Below are positions 6,991 through 7,659 of a DNA stretch of 7,659 nt, piece by piece. The notes beneath the pieces were generated by a model. That model was given only the letters and a program-made list of their open reading frames with translations, had not been told where the DNA came from and did no database searches. The position numbers and the translations under genes are program-made. Position 1 is the stretch's first letter, and each line of letters starts with the position of its first letter. This DNA comes from RGIG6904 sp024680835 (GTDB lineage: Bacteria; Bacillota; Clostridia; Lachnospirales; Lachnospiraceae). The stretch covers positions 1 to 7,659 of the forward strand of contig JAILBP010000105.1 of assembly GCA_024680835.1 (NCBI GenBank). The letters are read 5' to 3'.

Positions 6991-7659
6991 CTCATCCTCC
7001 GTCCCGGTATTCTCCTCCCGTTTATCACGGCCCGCGGAATTTCCACCGACATCTTCAGCATATACAGTATCGGCTTTAATCCCGAATGCATACTGTCACC
7101 TTCTTTTCTCTCATGCATGACAGCAGGGATCTCTCTGACCTTAAAGCCTGCCAGCAGCATCTGTATCAGTATGTTGGCGTCCGGATAATCATCATCAAAA
7201 CGCCCCGGCAACGTGTAATATTTGTACGCCCGCCTGCGTATTATCTGAAGTCCGCTGGTAGGGTCCGATATAAAACTTCCGGTTGCAAGTCTTATCATCA
7301 GGGAAAAAAACCGGATCGCCGTGAGCTTCAAAAAAGGAACCCGGTAAGCGACACTGCCCTCCATAAATCTCGAGCCGATAATGATATCCCAATGTTTTCC
7401 GTCTTTATCCCGCTCCCGTGACGCATTGATGAGAGTACGTATATTGCTCACATCATGCTGTCCGTCCGCATCCATCTGCAGCACCTGTCCGTAACCGCGA
7501 AAATAGGCATACTTGTAGCCGGCTTTCAGCGCGCTGCCGTATCCCCTGCGTGAGGTATTGTCTATATACGCGTAGCCGCGGTCCACCACCTCTCTGACAG
7601 TCGCATCCTTCGATCCGTCATTTATCACCAGAAGATCTGCCACATCCGTAATACCGCAG
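6987..7659 (-). CDS. Family 2 glycosyltransferase, polyprenyl-phosphate sugar synthase-like (N-terminus cut by window end)
   Basis: About 223 residues are visible. The frame stays open to the window edge (CGITDV precedes VADLLVINDGS), so the GTG at 7641-7643 is an internal codon and the true start lies outside. GT-A fold landmarks of the GT2 DPM1/DPG-synthase group are present, counting from that Val as residue 1. VINDGS (6-11) is a nucleotide-binding strand, RRGYGSALKAG (32-42) is the N/R-x-G-x-G region, and MDADGQHD (57-64) holds the DxD metal site. GSRF (90-93), DPTSGLQ (127-133) and the basic loop IPAVMHERKEGDSMH (172-186) follow. The family transfers a sugar from a nucleotide donor, often to polyprenyl phosphate, at the cytoplasmic membrane face. 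There is no C-terminal multi-TM domain of the GtrB kind. It ends by overlapping the next gene by 4 bases (ATGA). Inference: it supplies a lipid-linked sugar to the GT-C-like protein encoded at 5778-3544. The sugar cannot be read from the sequence. Confidence 0.9.
   Translation of the reverse strand, partial: CGITDVADLLVINDGSKDATVREVVDRGYAYIDNTSRRGYGSALKAGYKYAYFRGYGQVLQMDADGQHDVSNIRTLINASRERDKDGKHWDIIIGSRFMEGSVAYRVPFLKLTAIRFFSLMIRLATGSFISDPTSGLQIIRRRAYKYYTLPGRFDDDYPDANILIQMLLAGFKVREIPAVMHERKEGDSMHSGLKPILYMLKMSVEIPRAVINGRRIPGRRMR

Noticed and set aside
7641..7643. GTG as the start of the GT2 gene
   Set aside because: The frame is open to the window edge, and the start would remove the N-terminal nucleotide-binding strand expected before VINDGS. 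It is an internal Val codon.

Overview
The window looks like an internal piece of a cell-surface polysaccharide (capsule or cell-wall glycopolymer) locus. All six genes lie on the minus strand, so transcription runs from the high-coordinate end to the low-coordinate end. The two outer genes are cut by the window edges. Likely host: a Gram-positive Firmicute, most plausibly a Lachnospiraceae-type gut or rumen anaerobe (Butyrivibrio and relatives). This rests on mid-range GC judged by eye, purine-rich GGAG/GGAGG ribosome binding sites, frequent AGA/AGG/ATA codons, a short lipoprotein signal, and this particular mix of families. The assignment is inference, not a database result.

Layout in transcription order: (1) 7659-6987, a family 2 glycosyltransferase related to dolichol/polyprenyl-phosphate sugar synthases, missing its N-terminus. 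(2) 6990-5797, a DUF4874/DUF4832 protein with a predicted glycoside-hydrolase-like barrel, overlapping gene 1 by ATGA. (3) 5778-3544, a 744-residue polytopic membrane protein resembling GT-C glycosyltransferases, with a soluble C-terminal domain. (4) 3464-2226, an NTP_transf_5-type nucleotidyltransferase-fold protein with a C-terminal membrane segment. (5) 2099-1089, a Stealth-family sugar-phosphate transferase. (6) 1046-1, a lipoprotein with a TM1410/GH114-like domain, missing its C-terminus. Gaps are -4, 18, 79, 126 and 42 bases, consistent with one operon. No stretch above 300 bases lacks a gene. The 126-base gap holds an imperfect inverted repeat and a weak promoter-like sequence.

Working model (inference): the GT2 enzyme would charge a polyprenyl phosphate with a sugar, and the GT-C-like protein would use that lipid-linked donor on the outer face of the membrane. 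The Stealth enzyme would add hexose-phosphate to the glycan, giving a phosphodiester-containing polymer. The GH114-like lipoprotein would trim or remodel glycan at the surface. The DUF4874/DUF4832 and NTP_transf_5 proteins have no established role and are the main unknowns. I saw no tRNA, rRNA, CRISPR array, insertion sequence or convincing strong terminator.
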